From the NCBI RefSeq assembly GCF_027924605.1, contig NZ_AP027042.1, positions 1,527,524-1,591,523 of the forward strand: a DNA stretch of 64,000 nt, given 5' to 3'. Below the pieces are notes generated by a model. That model was not told the DNA's origin, ran no database searches, and saw only the letters and a program-made list of their open reading frames with translations. Positions 37,758-48,172 of this stretch are shown here, piece after piece (within the stretch, counting starts at the first letter, position 1; the number at the start of each line of letters is the position of its first letter). Made by a program: the position numbers and the translations under genes. The DNA is from Dyella sp. GSA-30 (lineage in GTDB: Bacteria > Pseudomonadota > Gammaproteobacteria > Xanthomonadales > Rhodanobacteraceae).

Positions 37758-38049
37758 AAAAACTCCAAACGAGGGCGACAGACGTCGTCTCTCGATATCC
37801 GTGGAAGTGGGACCTAAGCAGAAGCGACAAGACAATCAGCCAGTGACTACATGCCGTGACGTCTCATGCCGCTTTCAAGAATGTGTTTTTTGTGAGCCAT
37901 GAAATGGCCAACAGAGAGTAGAAAGCGGGGCTGCAGCCGCCTATCGGAATAGTTAGAAAAACGCAGCTTCAACCAAGGTTTTTTCTCTTGGTAATCATGA
38001 GCTTTTTGAGAGCCGCTATACTCACGGGAACCGAGCCTGGGATATCGCG

Positions 38050-39315
38050 TTGCGCTACCTCTATACACTCGCCATGTATCTGGCGACGCCCTTCATCGTG
38101 TTGCGCCTGCTGTTTCGCGGCGTGCGCTATCGCGACTATCACCGACGCTGGCGCGAACGTTTCGGCTTTGCCCTGGCGCCGGCGGTACGCGGCAGCCTGT
38201 GGGTGCATGCGGTATCGGTCGGCGAAGTGAATGCCGCCGAGCCCTTGCTCAAGGCGCTGCGCAACAGCTATCCCAATGCCCCACTGGTGGTGACGACGGT
38301 GACCCCGACCGGATCGGAGCGCGTGCGTCAGCTGTTTGGTGACAGCGTGGTACACGTCTACCTGCCCTACGACCTGCCATTTGCCGTCTCACGTTTCCTC
38401 AAGCGTGTACGACCGCGGCTGGCAGTGATCGTCGAAACGGAAATCTGGCCCAACCTGTATTTCGCCTGCGGTAAACGCGGCATCCCGATGCTGATCGTCA
38501 ATGCGCGTCTGTCCGAACGCTCGTTGCGCGGCTATCGCCCGCTCAACGGCATCGTGCGTCAGGCCTTGCGCAGCGTGCGAGTGATCGCGGCCCAATCGCA
38601 GACCGATGCAGCGCGTTATCGTCTGCTTGGCGCCGACCCGGCAACGATCCTGGTCAGCGGCAATATGAAATTCGACATGCCGGTGCCATTCGACGCCGTC
38701 AACGCAGGTTCACACCTGCGCGAACAATGGGGCCGCCTGCGTCCCGTGTGGATTGCCGGCAGCACGCACGAAGGCGAGGAGATGTCGGTACTGGAAGCAC
38801 ACCTGGATGTGTTGAAGCGCCTGCCCGATGCTTTGCTGCTGATCGCGCCGCGCCATCCCGAACGTTTCAAGATGGTGGAAAACTCGGTGCGCAGCCTGGG
38901 CTTTACGTTGGCCACGCGCAGCGCCGAGCGCGTGCCATCGGCGGCGCACCAGGTATTCGTGATCGATTCGATGGGCGAGCTGATGCCTTTCTACGCGGCG
39001 TCGGACCTGGCTTTCGTCGGCGGCAGCCTGGTGCCGATCGGTGGCCACAATGTGCTGGAGCCGGCGGCGATGTCGCGGCCAGTGCTAGTTGGTCCGTACA
39101 CCTTCAATTTCGAAGAGATCACCTTGACGTTGATCAAGGAAGGCGGTGCCGAGCGCATCAATGGCAAGGAAGATCTGGGCTCCAAGACGCTGCGACTGCT
39201 GCTCGATCATGCCCGTCGCAAACGCATGGGCGAGCAGGCGCGCCACGTGTTCGACAGCGAACGCGGTGCGGTCAAGCGCGTGATGGAATTGATCGACCAG
39301 CAGTTGCAGGAATAA
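38050..39315 (+). CDS. waaA: 3-Deoxy-D-manno-octulosonic acid transferase
   Basis: Adds Kdo to lipid IVA from CMP-Kdo at the inner membrane. 421 aa when started at TTG 38050, which gives MRYLYTLAMYLATPFIVLRL, aligning with the N-terminal anchor of E. coli WaaA; the first in-frame ATG (38074) would cut that anchor. Motifs: WVHAVSVGEVNAAEPLL with the catalytic Glu, VETEIWPNL, VNARLSERS, GNMKFD, AGSTHEGEE, APRHPERF, GGSLVPIGGHNVLEPAA. A TATACT at 38017-38022 may be the -10 box. Confidence 0.95.
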   Translation: MRYLYTLAMYLATPFIVLRLLFRGVRYRDYHRRWRERFGFALAPAVRGSLWVHAVSVGEVNAAEPLLKALRNSYPNAPLVVTTVTPTGSERVRQLFGDSVVHVYLPYDLPFAVSRFLKRVRPRLAVIVETEIWPNLYFACGKRGIPMLIVNARLSERSLRGYRPLNGIVRQALRSVRVIAAQSQTDAARYRLLGADPATILVSGNMKFDMPVPFDAVNAGSHLREQWGRLRPVWIAGSTHEGEEMSVLEAHLDVLKRLPDALLLIAPRHPERFKMVENSVRSLGFTLATRSAERVPSAAHQVFVIDSMGELMPFYAASDLAFVGGSLVPIGGHNVLEPAAMSRPVLVGPYTFNFEEITLTLIKEGGAERINGKEDLGSKTLRLLLDHARRKRMGEQARHVFDSERGAVKRVMELIDQQLQE

Positions 39316-39317
39316 AA

Positions 39318-39345
39318 AAAAGCCGGACGCATGGCGCCCGGCTCT
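39318..39345 (-). terminator. Terminator of the tolC gene (between waaA and tolC)
   Basis: AGCCGGaCGC-ATG-GCGcCCGGCT (39321-39343; lower-case bases unpaired) preceded on the plus strand by eight A residues, i.e. followed by a U-run on the minus transcript from tolC. On the plus strand no U-run follows, so it serves waaA less well. Confidence 0.82.
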
Positions 39346-39367
39346 GTCGATCGCATCTGCGGCAGCG

Positions 39368-40726
39368 TTACTGCAGTAGCGTATTGATCTCTTCGATGTC
39401 CTTCATGTCCACCGTGCCGGCGGTCTGCTTCAACTGCAGCTTGTTCAGCACGAAGTTGTGGCGCGACTGCGAATAGGTGCTCTGCGCCTGGGTCAGGGTC
39501 TGAATGGCGGTCAGCACGTTCAACATGGTCTGCGTACCGACGTCGAAGCCCGCGCGGGTAGCTTCGAGCGCCTTCTGGCCCGAATCCACACCGGCCTTGG
39601 CCGCTTCCACCTGGCTGATGCCGGCGACCGAGGTGCGATAGAAGTTCAGCGTGTCGCGGGTGACCTGGCGACGCTGGATTTCCAGCGCGTCCTGGGCGGA
39701 GTCGCGGTTGTAGATCGACTGACGGACCTGCGACTGCGTGGCGCCGCCGGCGAAGATCGGCACAGTCAGCGTGAGACCCACAGTGGTGCCGTAGGAGCCG
39801 TTACCGGAAATATTGCCGGCGCTGGCGTGCTCGAACCACTGCGTGTCCTTGCCGCGCGTCACCTGCGCGTTGAGCGTCGGCAGATGGCCGGCGCGCGCGG
39901 AGTTGATCGTGTGCTCGGCCGATTCCACGTTGTACTGCTGGGCGAGAATGGTCGGGTTGTTCTTCAGCGCTTCCTGCACCCAGGCGTTCGGGTCGGCCGG
40001 CGAGGGCGGATCCATCGGCAGGTCTTCGCGCAGTTTCTTCAGGTCGCCGGTCGGCTTGCCGGTGATCTGGGTCAGCGCTTCCTTGGCATCGTTGAGCGTG
40101 CTTTCGGCCTGGATGGTCTGTGCCTTGGCCTGCTCGTATTCCGACTTGGCCTGGTAGACGTCAGTGATGGCCGAGAGACCGACCTTGAACCGCTGGTCCG
40201 CCTGTTCATACGCCTGGCGCAGTGCTTCTTCGTTCGCCTTGGCAAAGGTCAGCTGATCGGCGCTGGTCAGCACGCCGAAGTAGGCCGTGGTGGTGCGCAC
40301 GTACAGGGCCTGCAGGGCAGCCTGATAGGTTTCATCCTGAGAGCGCGACTGCGACTTGGCCGCCGACACATTGGCCCACTTGCTCAAGTCGACGACCGAC
40401 TGATTCAAGGTGGCCGAGATGCTGCGGTCGCGAATGTGCCCGACGTCGCCACCGAGGTCGCTGGTGCCCGTGCCGGAGCCCGTGCCGCGGCCACCCGAAC
40501 TGCTACCGCTGCTCTGGCTCAGCCCGTAGCTGCCGTTGATCTGAGGCAGCAACAATGCGCGAGCCTGGGTCACACCCTCGGCGGTCGACAACCGGGTCGC
40601 GTCGGACTGCGACAGCACCGGGTCATTCGCGCGGGCTTCTCGATATGCATCCAGCAGGTCCTCGCTGCGGCCAGTGAGCGGGAGTGCCGCCAGGGCCAGG
40701 GCAAGGGTCAGAAGCTTCAAGCGCAT
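39368..40726 (-). CDS. tolC: TolC-family outer membrane efflux protein
   Basis: 452 aa. Signal peptide MRLKLLTLALALAALPLTGRS, then two OEP repeats: DLLDAYREARANDPVL, GLSAITDVYQAKSEYEQAKA, DVGTQTMLNVLTAIQTLTQAQ, the periodic pattern of TolC coiled coils. A Gly/Ser/Thr-rich insert (SSGSSSGGRGTGSGTGTS) sits near residue 75. GAGG 7 bases before 40726 decides that start over 40738. Exports with an inner-membrane pump encoded elsewhere (type I secretion or RND). TetR at 42009 and pcm upstream form the usual Xanthomonadales neighbourhood. Confidence 0.94.
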   Translation of the reverse strand: MRLKLLTLALALAALPLTGRSEDLLDAYREARANDPVLSQSDATRLSTAEGVTQARALLLPQINGSYGLSQSSGSSSGGRGTGSGTGTSDLGGDVGHIRDRSISATLNQSVVDLSKWANVSAAKSQSRSQDETYQAALQALYVRTTTAYFGVLTSADQLTFAKANEEALRQAYEQADQRFKVGLSAITDVYQAKSEYEQAKAQTIQAESTLNDAKEALTQITGKPTGDLKKLREDLPMDPPSPADPNAWVQEALKNNPTILAQQYNVESAEHTINSARAGHLPTLNAQVTRGKDTQWFEHASAGNISGNGSYGTTVGLTLTVPIFAGGATQSQVRQSIYNRDSAQDALEIQRRQVTRDTLNFYRTSVAGISQVEAAKAGVDSGQKALEATRAGFDVGTQTMLNVLTAIQTLTQAQSTYSQSRHNFVLNKLQLKQTAGTVDMKDIEEINTLLQ

Positions 40727-40762
40727 GGGTTGCCTCATTGAAAAAGGGTCAAAAGGTTCGAA

Positions 40763-41431
40763 TCAAAAAACAAATCGACGCGGTGGCGCGGCATGTGCGA
40801 GGTAGGGCAGGTCGGTTTCGAACAAGCCTTCTTCGCGGTAACGACCATTGCCTTCATGCGTCAACAGCAGCACGTGCTGCACCGGCGACTCGCCACGCAC
40901 GACCAGCAGACGGCCGCCCGGACGCAGCCAGCTCAGAAAGCGCTGCGGAATCTGGAATACCGCACCGGTCACCACCAGTGCGTCGAACAGGCCTTTGGGC
41001 TGCCAGGCGTTCACCGCTTCGCCGACTTCCAGCGTGACGTTGGCGATGCCCGCCTGCGCCAGGCGCTGGCCCGCCGTCGCAACGAAATCCTCGTGGATGT
41101 CGATGCTGGTGACCTGGGCGGCAAGACTGGCCATGCAGGCGGTGAGAAAACCCGAACCCGTGCCGATTTCCAGCACATGGTCATTCGGCTGCAGATCGAG
41201 TGCCTGCAGGACGCGGCCTTCGATCACCGGCTTCATCATCACCTCGCCATGTCCCAGCGGCAGGCTGAGGTCGGCAAAGGCGAGATTGCGATGCTCGGCC
41301 GCGACGAAATCTTCGCGATGCAGCCTGCCCAGTACCTCGAGCACGCGTGCATCGAGCACCTCCCAGGGGCGAACCTGGTTTTCCACCATGTTTTGCCGCG
41401 CCTGATCGAAGTTCATCGCCATCTTGCTCAC
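40763..41431 (-). CDS. pcm: Protein-L-isoaspartate O-methyltransferase family protein
   Basis: 222 aa, SAM-dependent. Visible: ARQNMVENQVRPWEVL, FVAAEHRNLAFADLSLPLGHG (substrate loop), VLEIGTGSGFLTACMA (SAM motif I), FDALVVTGAVFQIP. The family repairs isoaspartate in aged proteins; the short branch next to tolC in Xanthomonadales is annotated this way but lacks direct tests. Located 37 bp upstream of tolC on the same strand and probably co-transcribed. Confidence 0.88.
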   Translation of the reverse strand: MSKMAMNFDQARQNMVENQVRPWEVLDARVLEVLGRLHREDFVAAEHRNLAFADLSLPLGHGEVMMKPVIEGRVLQALDLQPNDHVLEIGTGSGFLTACMASLAAQVTSIDIHEDFVATAGQRLAQAGIANVTLEVGEAVNAWQPKGLFDALVVTGAVFQIPQRFLSWLRPGGRLLVVRGESPVQHVLLLTHEGNGRYREEGLFETDLPYLAHAAPPRRFVF

Positions 41432-41585
41432 ATCTCTGTTTAGTCGAAAAAGGGCTGAAAGGATAAGTGCTTAGGCCGTTTCCGACAATGACCAAAGCCT
41501 GCGGCCTGACGTGCTTGCTACGAAGTGCCGGAAGTCATCGCATACGGTTGACGGAAGTCATGCGCCAAGCCATGTCCGCGGACAC

Positions 41586-41933
41586 TCATGCGCTCATACG
41601 GTGATCTTGCTTGAGCATAGTGACCGATTTCATCGGTAGCCGCGCAAGTGCATCTTCCATGGCAAGATGCAGCCCGCTGTCGAGCCGCCTGACCCGGGCA
41701 GCAAGGCTCGCCTCGCCCCGGTAGCTTGCCGCCACCGACAGCCAGGCCAGCCATCGCGCCAGCCGGCTGCGCTCGGTGGAATCCAGGGCTGCCAGCGCGG
41801 TTCGCGCGGCAAACGCGCTCTGCCGTGCGGCGCGCACGCCTTGATCCAGCCAGGCGGCCAGGGCGCGTTGCGCCTGGCGATAGCCGGCGCTGAGGGTGAG
41901 TTCGACAGTCGTTGAGGGCATAGAGAGGGCCAT
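41586..41933 (-). CDS. Small hypothetical protein, 115 aa
   Basis: Ala/Leu/Arg-rich, largely helical, no signal or membrane segment: YRQAQRALAAWLDQGVRAARQ and ARLARWLAWLSVAASYRGE-like patterns. I do not recognise a family. Upstream of pcm and divergent from the TetR gene by 75 bp. An overlapping frame in another phase (41518-42009) looks less like a protein. Real but uncertain. Confidence 0.5.
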   Translation of the reverse strand: MALSMPSTTVELTLSAGYRQAQRALAAWLDQGVRAARQSAFAARTALAALDSTERSRLARWLAWLSVAASYRGEASLAARVRRLDSGLHLAMEDALARLPMKSVTMLKQDHRMSA

Positions 41934-42008
41934 TCAGGATGCCCGTGGAAAATAATTGAACCGCGGCGTATACTAAACCCGCGTCAGCCATTTGTGAAGG
42001 TGTATGCA

Positions 42009-42659
42009 ATGACCATCCTCCCGCAAGCCAAGCCGCAGGGACCAGGCCGTCCCAAGGACATGGAGAAGCGTGCGGCGATTCTAGAAGCAGCCAAGGCCCT
42101 GTTTATCCGCAACGCATTTGCGGGTACCAGCATGGATGCCGTCGCGGCAGAGGCCGGCGTGTCCAAACTGACCGTGTACAGCCACTTCGGTGACAAGGAC
42201 AACCTGTTCCGCGAGGTGATTCGCGCGCGCATCCAGGACCTGGTTCCGGAAGATATTTTTCGCTACGAGCCGCAGACCGAAGTCCGCGAGATGCTGCTCA
42301 AGATCGCCCTCCACCACGCGCACCTGGAATGTGACGTGCAGAACGTGGGCACCTTCCGCGCCATCCTCAGCGATTGCCGCCAGGGCAATCCCCGCTACGG
42401 CAAGCTGATGTGGGAGGAAGGCCCCGACCGCACGCACGGGCTGATGGAGCGCCTGCTGCAACACGCGGTTGACGGCGGCAAGCTGGATATCCCCAATACC
42501 AAGCGCGCCAGTGCGCAGTTTTTCTCGCTGATCAAGGGTGAGTTGCTGCTGCGTCGCATGTTTGGTTGTGAGGACTGTGCGCAGTCGTATGCGGCTGAGA
42601 TTGAGCAGACCGCGCGTGATGGTGTGGATATGTTCTTGCGCGCGTATTTGCCGCGCTGA
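42009..42659 (+). CDS. TetR-family transcriptional regulator
   Basis: 216 aa. N-terminal helix-turn-helix FAGTSMDAVAAEAGVSKLTVYSHFGDKDNLFREVI, the rest an all-helical ligand domain of the AefR/YbiH-like type. AAGG stands eight bases before the ATG at 42009; a GTG at 41994 is rejected. Divergent from the pcm-tolC side, and likely controls that efflux group, as TetR regulators beside tolC commonly do; no operator could be picked out with confidence. Confidence 0.92.
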   Translation: MTILPQAKPQGPGRPKDMEKRAAILEAAKALFIRNAFAGTSMDAVAAEAGVSKLTVYSHFGDKDNLFREVIRARIQDLVPEDIFRYEPQTEVREMLLKIALHHAHLECDVQNVGTFRAILSDCRQGNPRYGKLMWEEGPDRTHGLMERLLQHAVDGGKLDIPNTKRASAQFFSLIKGELLLRRMFGCEDCAQSYAAEIEQTARDGVDMFLRAYLPR

Positions 42660-42754
42660 TCGGATTGGCCGGCGATCGGGCCGGCCATGGATGACTCTTC
42701 CTTTTTTCGTCATCCCGGCGCAGTTCGGGATGGTTTACCGCTGCCTCACGACTT

Positions 42755-43110
42755 CGTCATCCCCGCGTAGGCGGGGATCCAGTGGCTTCGGTGTTGGGTT
42801 GCCGCTTGAGCGTTGATGCGCTCTAGCTAGAAAGTCGCCTCTGGCGTGTTTCGCCGACCTGCCGGTCGCCGAGTTACTTTCTTTGCTTGTCCAAAGAAAG
42901 ATAACCAAAGAAAGGACACCCCTAGTCCGCCGTCCTTCGGACCGTGAGGTCTGGCCGGGCTTTTCGACAGGACATCCGTGTCCTGTCGAAAAGGACTCGG
43001 CGTCCCTGCCGAGCCCCCCCTTCGGGGGCCTGATCGTCCAAACCTCACTCGGCTCCCGAGGGGGCCCGAAGAGCTGACGACTCGCTGCGCATCGCTTGTC
43101 GAGAGCAGAG
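42755..43110 (+). repeat. Dispersed repeat, module A, copy 2
   Basis: Second copy of 29740-30120 in the same orientation, opened by REPs at 42708 and 42755. The CTTTCTTTG hairpin (42879-42902 region) and TTTTCGACAGGAC/GTCCTGTCGAAAA stem (42961-42992) are conserved, while the loop between the latter arms differs (ATCCGT instead of GTCCCT). The minus-strand frame 42827-43225 is an artefact. Confidence 0.9.
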
Positions 43111-43189
43111 CTGCACTGTGGGTGATGTTCCCGCGAGCACCCGGCCCCCTCACCCCAACCCTCTCCCCCGGCAAAGCCAGGAGAGAGGG

Positions 43190-43350
43190 GGCACGCTTTA
43201 AGTCCTCGCCGCTACGACGCCTCACGCATCAATCCGGCGTCCAGCAGAAGCTAAAAGTGTCCCTTGACGATTCGAGTAGGCGGTACGAACGTTCTATCCC
43301 CAATGCAGCTCAGAAGCGGTCAGGTCGCCCAAGCGCCCAGGCAAGAGCCC
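43190..43350 (-). repeat. Dispersed repeat, module B, copy 3 (reverse, internally deleted)
   Basis: Shares AAGTCCTC, GACGATTCGAGTAGGCGGTA and CAGGTCGCCC with 30280-30530 but lacks the about 100-base segment that holds the two hairpins. Follows module A as at 30.2 kb. The 42660-43410 gap holds these repeats and the start of the riboswitch region only. Confidence 0.75.
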
Positions 43351-43416
43351 GACGCATGCGCTCCCAACCCACATTCACTCGCGACTAACCCCACTTTCTG
43401 TTCAAATAGATCCCTT

Positions 43417-45479
<2,063 letters not shown>

Positions 45480-45503
45480 AGCGGTGAGTCGATGAACCGA
45501 AAC

Positions 45504-45534
45504 ATGCCGCGCGTTGCAAAACGCGCGGCATTTT
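45504..45534 (+). terminator. Terminator of thiC
   Basis: ATGCCGCGCGT-TGCAAA-ACGCGCGGCAT followed by TTTT. 25 bases after the thiC stop. Confidence 0.88.
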
Positions 45535-45625
45535 CACTTGTGCTTCGCGGGCGTGAATCCAGGATGGGCATCGTTGCGCGGTGATTTCGTCACCGATCCC
45601 ATCCACTCGTCACGAGGAGGCAGGT

Positions 45626-46225
45626 ATGGCCGCCAAGAAGCCGTTTCTCAGCGATATCGAGACCATTCGCAAACGTGCCCGCGCGCACATCGACAAGGGC
45701 GCCATCACCGATGGCTACAGCGCCGACCGCGACACGGTGATCAAGATATTGAACGAAGCCCTGGCGACCGAGATCGTCTGTGTCTTGCGCTACAAGTATC
45801 ACTACTACATGGCCAAGGGCATTCACGCCAAGAGCGTGGCGGCGGAGTTCCTGGAGCACGCCACCGAGGAGCAGGGCCACGCCGACCGCATCGCCCAACG
45901 CATCACCCAGCTCGACGGCACGCCCAACCTCAACCCCGAAGGCCTGCTCAGCCGCAGTCATTCCGATTACGCCGAGGGCGAGGATGTGGCCGATATGCTC
46001 AAGGAGGATCTGGTAGCCGAGCGCATCGCGATCGATAGCTATCGCGAGATCATCCAGTACCTGGGCAACGACGATCCGACCACGCGCCGCATGATGGAAG
46101 ACATCCTGGCGAACGAGGAAGAGCACGCCGAGGATCTCTCCACTCTGCTGGACCAGCTCGGTCGCAAGGGCGAGCCGGCCAAGCCGGCCAAGGATCGCCG
46201 GGCGTCGTCCTCGACCCATCATTAG
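45626..46225 (+). CDS. Ferritin-like/bacterioferritin-type protein
   Basis: 199 aa four-helix protein with the di-iron pattern: ALATEIVCVLRYKYHYY, EFLEHATEEQGHADRI (ExxH), EDLVAERIAIDSYREII (E), NEEEHAEDL (ExxH). The last 20 residues are a basic/Pro tail. GAGGAGG just upstream of the ATG at 45626 decides the start. Iron storage or DNA protection is probable. Monocistronic by spacing. Confidence 0.88.
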   Translation: MAAKKPFLSDIETIRKRARAHIDKGAITDGYSADRDTVIKILNEALATEIVCVLRYKYHYYMAKGIHAKSVAAEFLEHATEEQGHADRIAQRITQLDGTPNLNPEGLLSRSHSDYAEGEDVADMLKEDLVAERIAIDSYREIIQYLGNDDPTTRRMMEDILANEEEHAEDLSTLLDQLGRKGEPAKPAKDRRASSSTHH

Positions 46226-46303
46226 ATTGGGCCAGATTGAGTTGGCCAGTTGCCAATGGATGTTGCCCGCGTGTCCTCCAATTCGGGTATCGAGGCGTTA
46301 TCC

Positions 46304-46510
46304 ATGGCATACCGTGTCCATGGAGCCGCTGCCATGCCCGAATCAAGCCAGCCGATACGCCCCAGCCACCGCTGGTTGCGTGGCGTTCTGACGGTGATTT
46401 CAGCCCTGGTGCTGGGGCTGTGCCTGCTGATGTGGTGCTGGAACGAAGCACCGGGTACCGCTCCGGTAGCGGTCAGCCAGGCCGACGGGCAGGTCAGCAG
46501 CGGTGAGTAG
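46304..46510 (+). CDS. Small single-pass membrane protein, unknown
   Basis: 68 aa with one transmembrane segment VLTVISALVLGLCLLMWCW and a short hydrophilic tail. ATG at 46304 follows GAGG by eight bases; 46334 is an alternative. Followed 20 bases later by a good terminator, which supports a real transcript. No family recognised. Confidence 0.5.
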   Translation: MAYRVHGAAAMPESSQPIRPSHRWLRGVLTVISALVLGLCLLMWCWNEAPGTAPVAVSQADGQVSSGE

Positions 46511-46530
46511 CCGGGGCCGTGCCGGATATG

Positions 46531-46558
46531 AAAACGGCGCCTGAGGGCGCCGTTTTTT
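46531..46558. terminator. Terminator between the small membrane gene and ppa
   Basis: AAAACGGCGCC-TGAG-GGCGCCGTTTTTT: symmetrical, so it can stop the plus-strand gene and the convergent ppa. Confidence 0.9.
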
Positions 46559-46575
46559 ATGCAGGACAGGGCTGA

Positions 46576-47112
46576 TTACTTCTTGTCCGCCTGGTAACGC
46601 TTCATGCCGGCCTCGATCTCGGCCTTGGCCTCTTCGGCGCCGACCCAGCCATCGATCTTGACCCACTTGCCCTTCTCCAGGTCCTTGTAGTGCTCGAAGA
46701 AGTGGCCGATGCGCTCCAGCCAATGGCCGGAGACCGCCTTGATGTCCTTGATGTGCGCATAACCGGCGAAAATCTTCTCGACCGGCACCACCACCAGCTT
46801 CTCGTCCGCGCCCGCTTCGTCGGTCATCTTGAGCATGCCGACCGGATGGCAACGGATCACCGAGCCCGGCACCAGCGGCAGCGGCAGGATCACCAGCGCG
46901 TCCAGCGGATCGCCGTCGCCGCCCAGCGTGCCCGGCACATAGCCGTAGTTGCAGGGATAGCGCATCGGGGTCGAAAGGATGCGATCGACGAAGATCGCGC
47001 CGCTTTCCTTCTCCACTTCGTATTTGACCGGCTCGGCATCCTTGGGGATTTCGATAATGACGTTGATTTCGTTCGGCACGTCACGGCCGGCGGAGACGAG
47101 GTGCAGACCCAT
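46576..47112 (-). CDS. ppa: Inorganic pyrophosphatase (family I)
   Basis: Hydrolyses cytosolic PPi. 178 aa, standard. MGLHLVSAGRDVPNEINVII start after AAGGATCATCTCCC; catalytic region MRYPCNYGYVPGTLGGDGDP and DPLDALVI with the metal-binding Asp residues; KYEVEKESGAIFVDRIL. The frame open to 47181 is not family-like. One of three PPi enzymes in the last third of the window. Confidence 0.98.
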   Translation of the reverse strand: MGLHLVSAGRDVPNEINVIIEIPKDAEPVKYEVEKESGAIFVDRILSTPMRYPCNYGYVPGTLGGDGDPLDALVILPLPLVPGSVIRCHPVGMLKMTDEAGADEKLVVVPVEKIFAGYAHIKDIKAVSGHWLERIGHFFEHYKDLEKGKWVKIDGWVGAEEAKAEIEAGMKRYQADKK

Positions 47113-47184
47113 GGGAGATGATCCTTGGAGGGGAAAGGGGAAACCCGAAAGGATACGGGAAAGGCCGCTGCGCTGCAGCATGGG

Positions 47185-47274
47185 AGTGAGTGAAGAGAAG
47201 TGAGGAGTAAGAGACGAGTCAGCTCAAGTTTGTGCTCGTATCTCTCACTCCTCACTCCTCTCCACTCACTTCTA
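47185..47274. repeat. AGTGAG inverted repeat between the P4H-like gene and ppa
   Basis: Left arm GGAGTGAGTGAAGAGAAGTG (47185 on) continued by AGGAGTAAGAG; right arm TCTCTCACTCCTCACTCCTC (47241 on) to 47274, imperfect 35-base complements. The right arm overlaps the stop codon (47272) of the oxygenase gene. Confidence 0.8.
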
Positions 47275-48108
47275 GGGCCTGAAAGGCCTCTCCCGCAGCC
47301 ATTTTGTGGCAATCCACTTCTCCCCCCGCGTCACCGGCAGCCCGGCATGCAGCGAAGCCTGCTCGCCGGTCTCATAGGCGAAGTAGACGGCCGAGCCGCG
47401 CTGGGCGGTCACGGTCAGGCCGACCGCGGGAAAGCCCGTGCCGCCACCTTCCTCGGGGGTGTTCAGATACATCACCACGCTGGCGACGCGCTGGCCGCCC
47501 TTGGCGGTGATGGTCGAATAGCCCGGTTGCGAAGGGTCGAACCAGTCGTGATGCGCTTCGTATTCCTGGCCGGGGAGGTAGTGCAGTACCTGCAGGCCCT
47601 CGCCAAATTCCACCGGCATGTCCAGCAGCTTGGCCAGGCGGGCTTCGAGTGTGGCGATCAGCGGCGTTTCGCCGAGCGAAAAGAACATGCCCCGGCTGGT
47701 GCGTGCTGCGTCGACCTGTTGCTTGCCCTGGTTGTCCACGGTCATCGCGCGATTCAGGCGGGGGCGTGCCGCATCGATCAAAGCCTCGCATTCCTCCGTC
47801 GAAAGCAGGCCGTCGAGAACGCGCAGGGCGGGTGCCTCGACGCTGATGGTGACGCGAATGGGCTGATCGTCGACCAGGACCTGGGGCGCTTCGGGGTGCT
47901 TCGGGCGCCGGCCGCTTGGGCGCGGCGCGACCGCGTTGAGCGAGGTCAAAGGGATATCCAGCACTTCGGAGACGGCACGCCGGCTTTGCGCGGCGTCGTA
48001 GCCGGCTTCCTTGAGCAGGCGTAGTACCTCGGGCACGCCATGCCCGGCGCGGGCGGTAGCGAGGATCCATTCGCGCAATTCGGGGCGGACTTTGTGAAAG
48101 CTTTTCAT
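47272..48108 (-). CDS. Prolyl 4-hydroxylase-like 2-oxoglutarate/Fe(II) oxygenase
   Basis: 278 aa. C-terminal double-stranded beta helix with H186-H-D188 (GQEYEAHHDWFD), distal His254 in SLHAGLPVTRGEKWI and Lys264 for 2-oxoglutarate, so the catalytic triad is complete. The N-terminal 80 residues are a helical segment and a Pro/Arg linker (RPSGRRPKHPEAP) not required by the oxygenase. Bacterial members hydroxylate proline in targets such as EF-Tu in some species; the target here is unknown. Lies between prolyl oligopeptidase and ppa on the minus strand. Confidence 0.88.
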   Translation of the reverse strand: MKSFHKVRPELREWILATARAGHGVPEVLRLLKEAGYDAAQSRRAVSEVLDIPLTSLNAVAPRPSGRRPKHPEAPQVLVDDQPIRVTISVEAPALRVLDGLLSTEECEALIDAARPRLNRAMTVDNQGKQQVDAARTSRGMFFSLGETPLIATLEARLAKLLDMPVEFGEGLQVLHYLPGQEYEAHHDWFDPSQPGYSTITAKGGQRVASVVMYLNTPEEGGGTGFPAVGLTVTAQRGSAVYFAYETGEQASLHAGLPVTRGEKWIATKWLRERPFRP

Positions 48109-48172
48109 TCGCTCTGTATGAGATGGTCGCGCACCCGGGGAGGTGCGCGACCAAACGTGTCGTAAGGGACGT

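Noticed and set aside
35838..37817. 659-residue plus-strand frame opposite the autotransporter passenger
   Set aside because: Passenger repeats make a long antisense frame; no motifs. The minus strand has the signal peptide and barrel.
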